64,000 bases of DNA from Ostrinia nubilalis (lineage: Eukaryota > Arthropoda > Insecta > Lepidoptera > Crambidae): NCBI RefSeq assembly GCF_963855985.1, contig NW_026973566.1:62001-126000 (forward strand), written 5' to 3'. Below are positions 1 through 11,404 of the stretch, one piece after another. Position 1 is the first letter of the stretch. Every line of letters starts with the position of its first letter. A program made the translations under genes and the position numbers. Below the pieces are notes generated by a model. It did not search any database, was not told the DNA's origin, and was given only the letters and a program-made list of their open reading frames with translations.

Positions 1-1059
1 TATCACAATTCTCTCCAGCACTTCAGTTGGGAAAAAGTATTGGCCAAAATACGAGAGCAATATTGGTTTCCTGACATGTCCAAACTAGTACGCAAATTTA
101 TTGAGAACTGTGTTAGTTGTAGAGTCAGAAAAGGAGTATCAGGTGCTAGACAAGTTTCTTTGCATCCAATTGACAAAATTTCTGTACCTTTTCACACGGT
201 GCATGCAGATATTACTGGCCAAATGAATGGAAAACGTAATCGCGCTGAATATGCTTTCGTTTACATAGACGCATTCACTAAATATGTTCATCTTGTGTAT
301 TCAAACGATCGTACCTCAGATTCTGCTATTAGATGTTTTCGTGAAGTGATTACTATTTTCGGTACTCCCACTAGACTTATAACCGACCAAGATAAAAGCA
401 TGACTTCCTCGGATTTCAAACAATTTTGTCAAGATTTCGGTATAGAACATCATGTTGTAGCAAAAGGCGCTAGTAGGGCAAATGGTCAGGTGGAACGAAT
501 TATGAAGGTCATTAAAGATAACATGTCAGTGGTGGAGCTTGATAAGCCTTGGCACAATGCAATTCAAGATTTACAATTAGCCATAAATTGTACAGTCTCA
601 AAAAGTACTGGTAAAAGTCCAATGGAGTTATTATTTGGTAAAAAATGTCATCCTCCAGCTATCAAGCTCCTCCAAGTTGATGATGATGAACCTGTCGAAG
701 ACCTTATAGCTGTTAGGAATGCTTGTAAAGAAAGGATGGACGAGCGATCTATTCAGGACAAAATTCGATTTGATAAAGGTAAAGCAAAAATCAAACATTT
801 TCAAGTTGGAGATTTTGTTTTAATGCGGATTCATGAACGTCATACTACAAAATTGGGACCCAAATTCGAGGGCCCCATGGAAATTTTGGAAATTCTACCT
901 AACGATCGATATAAAGTAAAACACATCAATTTACGCGGATGCTCTGAAAAGATCGCCAGCCATGATTATTTAAGACCTGCTCCCGTCGGACAGGCAGACC
1001 CGTTCGATAAAAGTGAGGAATGTACCGCATGGGCGGATGATATCTTAGATAAGAATTAA
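1..1059 (+). CDS. Ty3/gypsy pol, integrase part (5' end outside window)
   Basis: The frame is open from base 1 to the stop at 1059, so the window begins inside a pol gene. The first codons give an H-x4-H...C-x2-C zinc finger (HNSLQH, then CVSC near base 115), the HHCC domain of retroviral-type integrases. The DDE core follows: Asp in HADITG, Asp in LITDQD and Glu in GQVERI. The C-terminal part (PKFEGPMEILEILPNDRYKV) is the gypsy-type chromatin/DNA-binding tail. Integrase joins the reverse-transcribed element DNA to the chromosome. RT and RNase H should lie to the left of the window. No stop or frameshift is seen in this part, so the copy may be young. Confidence 0.9.
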   Translation, partial: YHNSLQHFSWEKVLAKIREQYWFPDMSKLVRKFIENCVSCRVRKGVSGARQVSLHPIDKISVPFHTVHADITGQMNGKRNRAEYAFVYIDAFTKYVHLVYSNDRTSDSAIRCFREVITIFGTPTRLITDQDKSMTSSDFKQFCQDFGIEHHVVAKGASRANGQVERIMKVIKDNMSVVELDKPWHNAIQDLQLAINCTVSKSTGKSPMELLFGKKCHPPAIKLLQVDDDEPVEDLIAVRNACKERMDERSIQDKIRFDKGKAKIKHFQVGDFVLMRIHERHTTKLGPKFEGPMEILEILPNDRYKVKHINLRGCSEKIASHDYLRPAPVGQADPFDKSEECTAWADDILDKN

Positions 1060-1187
1060 GAAAATAATTAGTAGAGCTAATTAGTGTGTAATAATGAAGT
1101 AATTCGTGTCAATTTGACTATGTTCCTCTCCACATTTCCTATCCTAACGCTGGCTGGCCACCATGCGTTTCCTTTCCCGGTCTTGGA

Positions 1188-1341
1188 GGCTAGATCCCAG
1201 GATGGGTGATGCCTGAATTGGTGTATTGGCTAGATCCCAGGATGGGTGATGCCTGAATTTGTATATTGGCTAGACCCCAGGATGGGTGATGCCTGATTTG
1301 TGTTTTGGCTAGATCCCAGTAGAGGTGATGCCTTGGTTATT
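1188..1341 (+). repeat. 40-bp tandem repeat, about four units
   Basis: Four units of about 40 bp begin with GGCTAGATCCCAG and contain GGTGATGCCT. They lie between the pol stop and the candidate 3' LTR. The units diverge by a few bases. Two other gypsy-related tails in this window (38684-39186 and 62690-62870) also carry tandem repeats before their LTR regions. Confidence 0.85.
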
Positions 1342-1407
1342 AGTGTGATTATGAATTTATTTTGCTATAGTATGATTTTGTAATGTTATTTTTATTTAAA
1401 AAAAAAA

Positions 1408-1920
1408 TGTAACTTATGTAATTCAGCGCAGAGAGCGCGCTGGATCAGTATGGCCGTATGGGCGGCGTACCTTTTTAATTATTATTATGAGCCTAAATAA
1501 TTATGAAATATATAGAATAATATGTAATTTAATTATTTTTGTATAAAATTAATTTATATCTTATCGGTTTTAATTGCCGATCACGTTTGCTGTAGATATC
1601 CGGTTCCGTTTAGTTTATAAAAGCGAATATAATTAATAGATATTTTTAAATATAATTTAATCAATTTATAAATAGTTTAAAATATTTATTCAGTATTTTA
1701 AAAAAATATTTTAATTATGAAATGAATTGTTAATAAAATAAGTCTATTGAGTGACTTGTTTTGTACAAAGTGTCGTGAGTAGTGGTGGGGTTGTTTGTCA
1801 CTTACAGTATTTAAGTCATTTGTCGTTGTAGCGATGGCATTCGCATTTGAACCGTGGTATAAGGTGTTACTCTGCCCGATTGTGATCAAGTGTAATATTG
1901 TAATTATAAATAAAATTACA
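1408..1920 (+). mobile_element. Candidate 3' LTR of the gypsy element
   Basis: A segment beginning TGTAACTTATG after an A-rich tract and ending AAAATTACA has the TG...CA ends of an LTR. AATAAA-like signals occur near its end. No second copy lies in the window, so the borders are inferred from position and end bases only. Confidence 0.4.
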
Positions 1921-2001
1921 AGTGATTATTGAAACTTAAATGGTATCATTTATCACCCGAAATGGAACCCAACGAACGTGATGGCGGAATACCGCCGACA
2001 T

Positions 2002-2713
2002 ATACTTATTTATATTTAGTACGTTATTATAGTAATAGTTTGCAAACAAATACACGAGAAGGAACTAAGGAAGTAGTATTTAGTTGAGTGGTTGACACTA
2101 TTATCCAATCCAACTAATATTATTTAATGCGAAAGTTTGGATGTCTGGATGTTTGTTGCTCTTTCACGCAAAAACTACTGAACGGATTTTGATGTAACTT
2201 TACAGTATTATTGTTTATAACCCTGAATAACATATAGGCTATAATTTATGACCATCTGTGACAAACTAAATTTCACGCGGCAAAAGCTAGTTATCCAATA
2301 AATCCTAAAACCTCTCTAAAACAATTCGATATTCCTAATAATTGAGTTGGCTTTCAATTTCAATTGAAATTCAAATAAATAACTTACCTACTTACCTCCC
2401 CGAATCAACTGGTAATTTAAAAAATGAAAATTCGGTATTTATTTATTTAATGATGAGTTTAAGCAACCAAATACCTAACAATTATAATACGACTTTTTCT
2501 GTTCACTCATTTTCGTCAATTTCGCAAAACAAAATAATATCACAGGCGGTTGACCGGCGCGTGACTCAAGCGAACCACAGCGAACGTGTGGCGAACGTCT
2601 GTCGCGCCACGTCGCGCTCGCATTCGTCCAAGACAGTCTTGCTAGAGCGGTGTCTATGTGTGCGTGGCTCGAGCGCGTTTAGTATGGAGTTTGTCTTCTG
2701 TTATATTTTGTGG
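2002..2713 (-). repeat. Inverted copy (left) of a THAP-exon repeat
   Basis: This segment is the reverse complement of 12034-12732 with few differences. On the minus strand it carries the same short THAP-like first exon. Here the codon after the first Cys of the finger is a stop (TAG where the other copy has TCG), and a small TAAATAAA-type insertion changes the frame, so this copy is dead. The unit ends at TTCTGTTATATTTTGTG in both copies, after which the flanks are unrelated. Confidence 0.85.
2104..2290 (+). mobile_element. Short non-autonomous Helitron-like repeat
   Basis: It starts TCCAA...ACTAATATTAT and ends GCAAAAGCTAG, with A before and T after, as expected for a Helitron (5' TC, 3' CTAG, inserted between A and T). 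Related copies lie at 12447-12640 and 28417-28649. It sits inside the THAP repeat and is shared by both copies, so it is older than their duplication. Confidence 0.65.
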
Positions 2714-3795
2714 CGCGGCGCTCACCCGGTGACCCGGGCAAACGCTGCGCCCCCCGTCCCGCGCCCCACTACCCGCGCTCGCCCATGAGTCAGTCAACTA
2801 TCAGCCACAATCAGCTGTGAGTTCAACGACGACTACTGGACGGAGCTTAATCCAAATGTAATGAGTAAATTAGTTACTTACACCTTATCACGTTACGAGT
2901 TTATTTTTTGTTCTAAAAACTAATAATTAAGCAGGTCTTTAATAAAAAAACCTTTTACACGAATTTGCTTCCTTCCGCAAAATAAAAATTTTTACAGAAC
3001 CTACATTTTTTTTTAAATTAAACCATGCTTTTATGTGTGTGATAAGCTTGTACCTACTTATCATTCAAAAGTACTGTTAAACAGATGACAATAATGCTCT
3101 TTCATACAGGTTCGTTATTCCTTACATTTCTAGCTCTCTACCTTAATAACTTTTACGTCTTTACGATAGTAATTATTAAAATAAAACTTAACTTACCGCA
3201 AACTGAACACCTAGAAATAACACACTGGCAAACTCTTGTTCCTTCACTTTCGATAGGAGATAAGACAAGATTTTGTTTTTAAACTCGATTGATTTCAGTA
3301 TCTAAACAAAATTTCTATCATTTAGCACTTCTTTCATTTAAATACAATAATACCGCCGCACGGATATCGGGTTCGCACCAATTTCGCTCATCTTCGTGTT
3401 TCGGGCGTCATCGGCGCTCAATCGTGGATCATCGATTTTCTCCATTCATCAGTCCGATTTTGCTTCCCACGTCGAGAGGCTGCGCGCACGCTCCGCGAAA
3501 TCTAGCTCGTATTTAGAATTCCTAGTACTCAATCGCTATTTCTTTATTTCTTGCCTTGTAACATCAACTTTTCTCTTCCTCTCTGCTTGATAAATGTTTT
3601 CTAGTACTTACGTACTTCTTACTACCGTTACCGTGTTCTATCTCTGTAATTTTAAAATAATAACGTAATTTAATTTCTATCGGCGTTTAATTTAAATTCC
3701 CTGAACGACTGTTAGGCTGTTTGTTAGGTTCAGGTTAAACTTCCATTCTTCATAACTTACATAAAATAATTATCATCATGTTCGTGATTATTTTA
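2714..3795. other. No gene seen
   Basis: A GC-rich start (2714-2850) is followed by AT-rich sequence with only short, unrelated reading frames. I see no domain, tandem repeat or terminal repeat here. Confidence 0.6.
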
Positions 3796-4050
3796 AATGA
3801 ACTTAATTTCATTCAAAATCAAAATCAAAATTATCTTTATTTGTTTAGACTAATTAAATTAGTTCTTGCAAATCGTCAAATGCTCTTAAGGAGCCTATAC
3901 ATGTCTCATTCTTTTTTTGCCCTACCAGCGCTTCGAGACAAACATTTGGCAAGTGCTGAGAAGAAGCGCCGCAACAAACTCAGTCACCACTGTCTGCCGG
4001 TTTAAAAATATAAAAAAGTAGGAAGTTACATACATTCAGAAGCAAGTTAC
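3796..4050 (-). mobile_element. LINE 3' tail fragment
   Basis: On the minus strand this is a 3' UTR ending in a GATTTT repeat (CAAAATCAAAATCAAAAT on the plus strand). The body, with GAGAAGAAGCGCCGCAACAAACTC, recurs inverted at 21650-21900 and in the 3' UTR of the LINE at 28232-33835. All three probably come from the same jockey/CR1-like family and most copies are cut at their 5' ends. Confidence 0.65.
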
Positions 4051-5299
4051 TTACCACGCGCTCCCGTTGATAGAAGGTGGCCTTTAAGACGCCCATCTAG
4101 CACGAGACCACGTGGCAGTTTTGAATATATTTCTTTAGTGCCGTGCTAATTTCTAGGTTAATTGTTGCGTTTTGATACATATATTTTATGTCAGGTATAT
4201 CTTTCCTTGACCAGTCCCCGAAGGCAGCGCCTGTTCACAGACATGACGTGTGAACCAGCCATCGCTTCACTCGACCATATTATAGGGAATGTAACGACCC
4301 GCCTCACATTACTTACACGAAATAACTATCAAAATGTATTGATATTCTTATCGTTTTAATAATAACGATTGAGCTACTACAAATCATTTGCATTAGAGTA
4401 TTTTGGAAGCTTGCTATAAGAGCATTAATTATGATAGGACGGATCTTTAGTTAACAAAGATCTTCGGTCATCGAATGTGCTTTTCTAATTGCAAATTTGC
4501 GATTTTTGATTGTTTTCTCGTGCGGTTTTGAGTAGTTAGTGTGTGAACGTGTGATAGTGAGTGTGGTAATAGTGAGTGAGTGTTAGGAATATGCCTAACC
4601 ATACGTACAGTGCTCGTGAGTAGATACGTAAACATGGTTTACTGTTACGGGGGGGCACGTGGAAACGCATCTGAAGTCGCATCGGTAAGTACCTAGCTCT
4701 AAACTTAAAGGACATTCCTTTTTAATGTAGGAAGTGAATAATCTGGTAATTTTGTGTAGAAAATACTCCCGCCGTCGCGGTAGGTAGTGGCGGAAAGCGC
4801 TCCAATACACTCACACACACATAGGAAACAGCAAACTAATTTAAAACGAACTTTAACTTTAGTTAGTCAAAGAAAAATACCTATTTACACTACCAACTTT
4901 ACGTATCCTTCAGTAGACTATCCAACATGATAAGCGAGCGATCCGCGTAGCTCGATGGGTGCCCGTGCCACAGTAAACGTATTGCATTATTGCGAGCCAT
5001 AGTACAGTTGATGTTGCACGGAAAATATTCGCTAAAAATTCCAGTTTCGTTTGTAATTTATTTTTTGGTGGATAATGCGTTTATGTAAGTCATAATATAT
5101 CACCTAAATAAATATGGCGAGTATTGAAATCAACACCCTGTATATACTTGGCAGGATATAAAACTCCGTCACCGCGATGCAGGTTTGTATGAGCGGCGGA
5201 GTGTGCCATAGTGTAGTAGTGACAGCGCCATCTGTTGGTCACTAGTTTGTAGTGGCGTCGCCACAACTAAAGAAGTTCACTGACCGCCCGGCGCGGGGA
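4051..5299. other. No gene seen
   Basis: AT-rich sequence with a few GTGTGA-rich stretches near 4530-4590. Reading frames are short and resemble nothing I know. Confidence 0.6.
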
Positions 5300-5530
5300 C
5301 GATGACGTCATTATATCCGATCCGAACGCTGCCGGCGTACTGCGTGGATAGAAAATATTTTTTTCTAGCCAAACTATCAGTTTTAGAGAAAAACTTGTAA
5401 TGACATTTATTCATCAGAATAAAGTAAGCTATCGATAGGTAATTTTTAAAAATAGAAATTGTGATAAATAACGCAAAAAATCCATACGCTCATACGATTC
5501 AATGGAACGCAGAGACGCGATTGGGGTCTC
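5300..5530 (-). repeat. Dispersed repeat, inverted partner of 12965-13195
   Basis: The segment from GACGTCA through the CTATCAGTTTTAGA and ATCGATAGGTAA motifs to ACGCAGAGACGCG matches the reverse complement of 12965-13195 with moderate divergence. No coding capacity. Class unknown. Confidence 0.7.
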
Positions 5531-5759
5531 CGCAGTGGTATATTTGGTGATTTATTCAAATAAAGTGTTCATAAGTGTTGTTAGAGTCATATCTTCGTCC
5601 AAGTAAAATACAAAAATGTATAAGTATTAATTTATTTACTTCTAACAATACGGTATAGCGTCGACCGTCTTTACCATAAGGGCACACGGGGCCCGTGCCC
5701 AGGGCCTCTATTCTCAGGGGGGCCCCGAAGGACCTACAATTTCTCTCACACATTTATTC

Positions 5760-6485
5760 TCAAAACATTTTTGTCGGACACATTACTTTTTTTCGCAAAT
5801 TAGTAACCTTATAAGAAGGTATTTACTTGGCATATACACAGATACTGTGGGCATATACTACGCTATTATATCGATGACTGCGGCTATTCCTACCAGGGTG
5901 TGGAAACTTCCATACAACGGTCATCGAAGTGAAACTTGCTTCCAAACAGCGACATCGGTGAATAAATTCAAATACTTTTTAACTACCCTAAAACGCTCTA
6001 GATGTCGCTGCTCCTGTTTCCTTCATATTTTCATTTTTTTCTTAATTAAAATATATTTGAGAATATTGTTAATTACAATGTGAAAACTTTTTTTAAATGA
6101 AATTAATTTGTTTTAATTTAAAACTGAACATTGACATTTTTGGTATAATTTACATAATAGAGTAGTAGAAATTACTATTTAACATATGGCAACTTTGTTT
6201 TTCCTCCAAAATGGCCGGTGTTGTTTTTGTTATGTTAAATGCATTCTTGTTTTCTTAGCCATCATTTAAGTTTTCTGTGGCCCTATTAAAGTATTGAAGA
6301 GTCGTCGAGTCAAATTCAAGTTCATTCCTTCGTACCTGCTGCTGTTCTGGTTCATCGGAGTTTTGTTCGTTCCTTCGTGAATCGCGAAGAAACTTTCTGT
6401 TATGTTCACAAGTGATCTGAGTTTTCTCAATGTGCAAATGCTTTTTTAGTGTTGTTGAAAACTTTGCGAAAAGACGCTTTTGGTG
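5760..6485. other. No convincing gene
   Basis: A minus-strand open frame at 6255-6518 encodes 87 residues but runs into the terminal repeat of the next element and matches no family I recognise. The rest is AT-rich. Confidence 0.5.
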
Positions 6486-7387
6486 TATATGTCGCAGGCA
6501 AATTGTATGATTCCGCATTTTACAAACGGCGTCGTCAATTCACAAACGTTCGCTGTTCTATGAAATGCCGAAGGCAAAATGTAAATTGCCTCGGCACTTT
6601 ATAATATGCCAAAACATTTAATAGCCAATTCAATCGCTGTTTACAAAATGCCGCGGCAAATTGAAGTATTTAGTTCTTTTTCTCACCACGCGAGGCGTTG
6701 CTAATCAAAACAAGAAAAATGGCGTCGGATAGTGGTGTTGTGATACAGAAAACAGTGCAAATTCTACGTATTCAAAGGACTTTTCACAAAAAAAAGACAT
6801 TTACTGTACTTAGTGAATTAAGAAAATTTTACGATTCGCAAATAGGAGCAGTGAAAAAGCTATGGAAGAATAAAATAGTTTTTGAGGTTATCCGGCACGT
6901 AAAACACGCTAAGGTGACAATGGAATCTGGTGCTCGGAGGACTGCTGCGGAATATATTGGTATAAAAAATATTGTGTTATGTCTTCTAGACTTCTTCTTG
7001 GTATAATTAAAATGTAAGACTTATCTAAAGGACTGAGTATCGAAACTTATTTAATGTCATATTTTTATGTACCTACTATAGGTACGTCAATAGTTTAAAT
7101 TAGTCTAGTGTTGTTTTTGTTTCAAAAATATTTTAATTACTTTAGGAGTAGCAAGTATTTTAGGTTTGTTTTACTTGAATAGATACCTACCTGATTTCTG
7201 AAATTATGTCTGATTTGTCCAACATGGTGTTTTATGATGGTCACCCTATTGCAACAATCATAGTCGAAATTTTATCAATTGAACGAGTTGCCAATTTGCC
7301 TTCGGCATTTCATAGAACAGCGAGCGTTTGTAAATTGACGACGCCGTTTGTAAAATGCGGAATCATACAATTTGCCTGCGACATATA
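6486..7387. mobile_element. DNA transposon with about 95-bp terminal inverted repeats
   Basis: The ends at 6486-6580 and 7294-7387 are inverted copies beginning TATATGTCGCAGGCAAATTG. The likely target duplication is TA, although the TATATA context blurs this. The motif GCNNNGGCAAA recurs inside the left end (GCAGGCAAATTG, CCGAAGGCAAA, CCGCGGCAAATTG), which suggests repeated transposase binding sites. The superfamily is not identified. Confidence 0.75.
6719..7006 (+). CDS. Hypothetical basic protein inside the TIR element
   Basis: An ATG at 6719 opens about 95 codons rich in Lys and Arg, with a helix-like stretch (SELRKFYDSQIGAVKKLWKN). It is the only open frame inside the inverted repeats and could be a first exon or remnant of the element's own protein. 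I do not recognise the family and no catalytic motif is visible. Confidence 0.3.
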   Translation: MASDSGVVIQKTVQILRIQRTFHKKKTFTVLSELRKFYDSQIGAVKKLWKNKIVFEVIRHVKHAKVTMESGARRTAAEYIGIKNIVLCLLDFFLV

Positions 7388-7608
7388 TATAATATGTGTG
7401 TTCATAAATAAAGTAAAATTATTAAATTCAAAAGTTTTTGTTTACTTATTTGCATTTCCATGTGCAATGTAGAATTTTTCCAAATCCATTGTTTTGAAAA
7501 TAATACAATACGTACACCATAAAGATACATATTTTCAAAATAATGGATTTGAAAAAAATCTACATTGTACATCATAAAAACAATAATTCTTTGAAGGTTA
7601 TGAGGGCC

Positions 7609-7690
7609 TATGTGTGCGTGAACTGTGTGTATGTGTGCGTGGACTTTATGTATGTATGTGTGCGTGTACTATGTATGTATGTGAGCGTTA
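7609..7690. repeat. TG/TATG microsatellite
   Basis: Degenerate runs of TGTGTGCGTG and TATGTATG. Simple sequence only. Confidence 0.85.
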
Positions 7691-8098
7691 CGTACGTAGG
7701 TTAAGTACAGGGAATTTAACACCAGGCTGTCAATTAGTAGGTTCAAAAATTTGACAGAGAGGGTTCTCTATTTCCTATGTATTACTTTTCTCTATGATTC
7801 CTACTGTACAAATTAATAATATTTCCGAACGCATCCTACCTAATTTACTAAGAACACCATCTAGCGATCACTCACGCAATCACTCCGATTCCAAAGTCAA
7901 GCTGCACCGTCTAAACAAGGCCTAACATAAACGACATTGTCTATGGTCAGGGGAATGGGAATCCCTGAATGATGTATTAAACTTTCAGTCTGTTATGAGT
8001 GAGTGGGGTTATTTTGTTTCATTTAATATTTAAAATTGAGTAAGACAAACAAAAGTTTCGATTTGTTCGTTTGTCGTTCGTTTAAACATTATTTTATT

Positions 8099-10620
8099 AT
8101 GTCGAAAAGAACATATTTAAGTGGTTCACAAAAAAGAAAAAAAATTATAGCTCAAAAAGAAATAACGGAAAAACTTCCAAAACTCACTTCATTTTTTACG
8201 GTGGAAGAAACAAATAAGCCGAGAGATTATTCATTCTCATCACCGCAAGACAAAAGTACCTCTGAATGTTACCAGGAAAAAGAGGTTACGTGTGACGAAA
8301 ATGACAATCACACATCAGATGCTAAACCATCGACTTCAACTTACTGTGAATTAATAACTGCAAGCTTAGAGAATGTATCTGTGTCTCCTGACCCGGGTAC
8401 TTACTGTGACGACATTTTACCGGAAAAAGTCCGTGATATTTGGATTCGAAAAGGGCCAGAGTTTTTCCAAAATATAAACAGTGACTTCTCCGAAACTTCT
8501 ACTAGTTTTCCAGATTCAAATGGTAGAACAAAAACAAGATGCTTGACAAAAAATATTTTTATTCGTAAATTGACGAATGGTGAGTCTTTAGAAAGAAAAT
8601 GGCTTCTTTATTCACCAGCAAAGAAATCTGTATACTGTTATTGCTGCCGTCTATTTAATACCACTACTGGTGCTGGACATAATTTAAGTTCTCCTAATGG
8701 ATATAAAGATTGGAAGCATATAAGTAACTTATTGATAGAGCATGAGAACAGTTTACAGCACAGGGAATTTATGATGAATTATGTTGCAAGAATGAAAACT
8801 ACTGGACGAATTGATACTGAGTTGCTGTACCAATATAATAGAGAAATTAACTATTGGAAGAATGTACTTAAGAGGATTGTTGCAGTAGTGAAATTTTTGG
8901 CTTCAAGAGGTCTTGCTTTTCTCGGTGATAATGAGACATTAGGATCGCAAAATAATGGGAATTATTTGGGATGCTTAGAACTGATTAGTGAGTTTGATCC
9001 TTTTCTTGCTGATCACATACAAAACTGCGGAAATCGTGGAAAAGGAAGTACATCATATTTATCGGCAAATATTTGTAACGAATTTATTAATTTAATGGGA
9101 CAGCAAGTTTTGAAAACCATTGTCAATGAACTTAAAACAGCAAAGTACTACTCTATTAGCGTAGATTCTACACCAGATCTGTCCCACGTTGACCAACTGA
9201 CTTTCATAGTTAGATACGTAAAAGACGGACAGCCTATTGAGAGATTTTTGCAATTTTTGCCTATGGATGAACATAATGCGCAATATATAGCAGATACCAT
9301 TTTAAACTTTTTTGAAAGACTTGATATTTCTATAAAAGATTGTCGCGGGCAGAGCTACGACAATGCGTCAAATATGTCTGGAAAGTACTCTGGTGTTCAG
9401 TCAAGAATAAAAGAAGTTTGCGAATTTGCGATTTACGTTCCATGTGCGGCACATTCGCTAAATTTAGTGGGTGTTCAGGCTGTTGAGTGTGTTACTGAAG
9501 CAGTAACATTCTTTCAATTTGTACAAAAATTGTTTAATTTTTTTTCGGCTTCGACAAAACGATGGAAAATTTTGACAGAGCATTTAGGTGCAAATAGAGT
9601 CTTGAAGTCTCTTTCGGAAACTAGATGGTCTGCACGTGCTAATGCTATTAATGCTTTGCAAAATGGTTATTTAAATATTTCTGAAGCATTGTGTTCAATC
9701 GCGAGTGACATTAATCAACCAGGAGACATTAGAAAGGAAGCCCAAAGCCTTGCAAAAAAAATGGAAAAATTTGAGACTGCTCTTCTAACTGAAATATGGA
9801 ATGATCTTTTGGGAATTATGAATAAAACAAGTCTAAGTTTACAGAATAGCACTATGACCATGGACGTTGTAACGAAACTTTACGAGTCTCTGATCAGTTA
9901 TGCCAATACCGCACGCGATAATTTTGATCAGTACGAAACGGCTGCTAAAGAAAAAAATCCATATGCTGACTACAAAGACACATTTGAAAGAAAAAGATTT
10001 CGCAGCACACGCATCACTTTTTTTGAAGGATCATCAGAGACGGCACAGTTGAGAGGCAAAGAAAAGTTTCGTGTAGATACTTTCATTCCCATAATTGACA
10101 CATTAATTACTCATTTAAAAAAACGTTCTGCAGCATACCAAGAAATTGATAGTCGATTTAGTTTTCTTTGTCAGTTAACAATAATAGAATCTGATGAGTT
10201 GACCAAAAAATGTAAAGAATTTGCAAAATTTTATCATGAAGACATAAATGCAGATGAGTTCAAAACAGAATGTTTTCATTTTTAAGTCAATATTTAAAAA
10301 ACATAGCAAAGCAATCGGCGGATTTAAATATCTCAACCTTACATAACTTAATAAAAGCAGATAAACTGGAAGAAACTTTTCCAAACGTAGAAATTGCTAC
10401 AAGAATATTCCTTTGCTTGATGGTTACTAATTGCAGTGGAGAGCGGTCATTTTCGCAGCTTAAGAGAATAAAAAATGAATTGCGAACAACAATGTTACAA
10501 GAACGACTAAGTAATTTGTCAATTATGTGCATTGAAAGTGTTATCCTTCAAAACATTGACTTTAATGATATAATAGAAGATTTTGCTCAACAGAAATCCC
10601 GAAAGAAACCATTATCGTAA
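8099..10620 (+). pseudogene. hAT transposase, ZMYM1-like (TTF zinc finger, DUF4371, hATC), one frameshift
   Basis: The ATG at 8099 begins MSKRTYLSGSQKRKK, the usual lysine-rich start of this family. A TTF-type zinc finger follows (YCYCCRLF...HENSLQHRE, about residues 180-230), then the DUF4371/RNase H-like core with Asp in SISVDSTPD and Asp in SYDNASNMSG. The hAT dimerisation region (CSGERSFSQLKRIKNELR) lies near the end. The first frame stops at 10285, but the rest of the protein continues to 10620 in the next frame, so a single base was lost in or near the T-rich run around 10275-10285. Otherwise the gene is open over about 830 codons. The family's proteins cut and paste hAT elements with 8-bp duplications; several are domesticated. 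The frameshift makes this copy inactive unless it is an assembly error. Confidence 0.85.
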
Positions 10621-10984
10621 TCAGAACCAAAAAACAGCAGCATTCGAATATCATTAATGACGTATTTATAAAATCATACTGTATTTGGTTTTCTATAATA
10701 AATGATTAAACTTATTTTTAAAATGTTAGTATGATTACTAAATTGAAATGAGTACTAAATTCCTTCTCATGGTCTATTTTTGGGTTCTATTGCTTTTTAT
10801 TCTCATTGTATTTCAAAAATATTAAATATTTATGTATTATATTTTATTGTAGGTTGGTATTTATTGTATGTATTATGTAAGTAGGTATGTAAGTATATGT
10901 AGTATATTGTATACATCTATTATGTTGTTTTTTTTTCTCTCTTTATTTTTCCTTATTTGCACTGTTTTTCCGTACCCATTTCTA
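10621..10984. other. hAT 3' flank, no gene
   Basis: AT-rich sequence with AATAAA-like signals just after the transposase stop and short TATGTAAGTA repeats near 10870. No open frame of note. Confidence 0.6.
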
Positions 10985-11130
10985 TGTACACTTTCCTCTC
11001 CCCAAAGGTTGTCTGGAAGAGATCGCTCTTAGCGATAAGACCGCCTGTGTTGTACCATTGCATTTTGTTTCATTAAATTCTGTAATCTTTGTTTTGTGTG
11101 CAATAAAGAATATTCTATCTATCTATGATT
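10985..11130 (+). mobile_element. LINE/SINE 3' tail with ATCT repeat end
   Basis: The sequence GGAAGAGATCGCTCTTAGCG through GCAATAAAGAATATTC and a TCTATCTATCTAT tail has the look of a common insect retroposon 3' end: a conserved 3' UTR, AATAAA, then a short tandem repeat. No coding part is attached. Confidence 0.6.
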
Positions 11131-11404
11131 AGCGTTTTTTACTTTCCAAAAGGGCCTCTAATTCTGGTATGCCCAAGGGCCCCAGCTTAGTTTAAGACGG
11201 CGGTGGGTATAGCTGAGGCAGATACACTTTGCCTAGGCTACAAGACATTGCTATGAAGATCATTTCGATGTACACGCAATACCTACCTGTTATTTTGTTT
11301 TTCTGAGTTAAACCAACGTACCTACCTATCTATTCGCCGTTCCCATGGGCGGGCCAGCTGCTGCAGGAAAGGACAGCTGCTCCCTCCTGGAAATCTATTT
11401 AATC

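Larger units (their letters stand above)
5650..11205 (+). mobile_element. Possible extent of the hAT element
   Basis: GC-rich inverted segments near 5650-5745 and 11145-11205 share GGGCCCC, GGGCCTCTA.TTCT and TAAGACGG motifs in opposite orientation. They flank the hAT transposase gene at 8099-10620 and may be the decayed ends of the element. No clear 8-bp target duplication was found, and other repeats lie inside, so the limits are tentative. Confidence 0.3.

Noticed and set aside
2342..2788. 148-codon open frame over the left THAP repeat
   Set aside because: It runs antisense to the THAP exon and is mirrored by the same artefact at 12030-12314; no domain, and the GC-rich end is chance.
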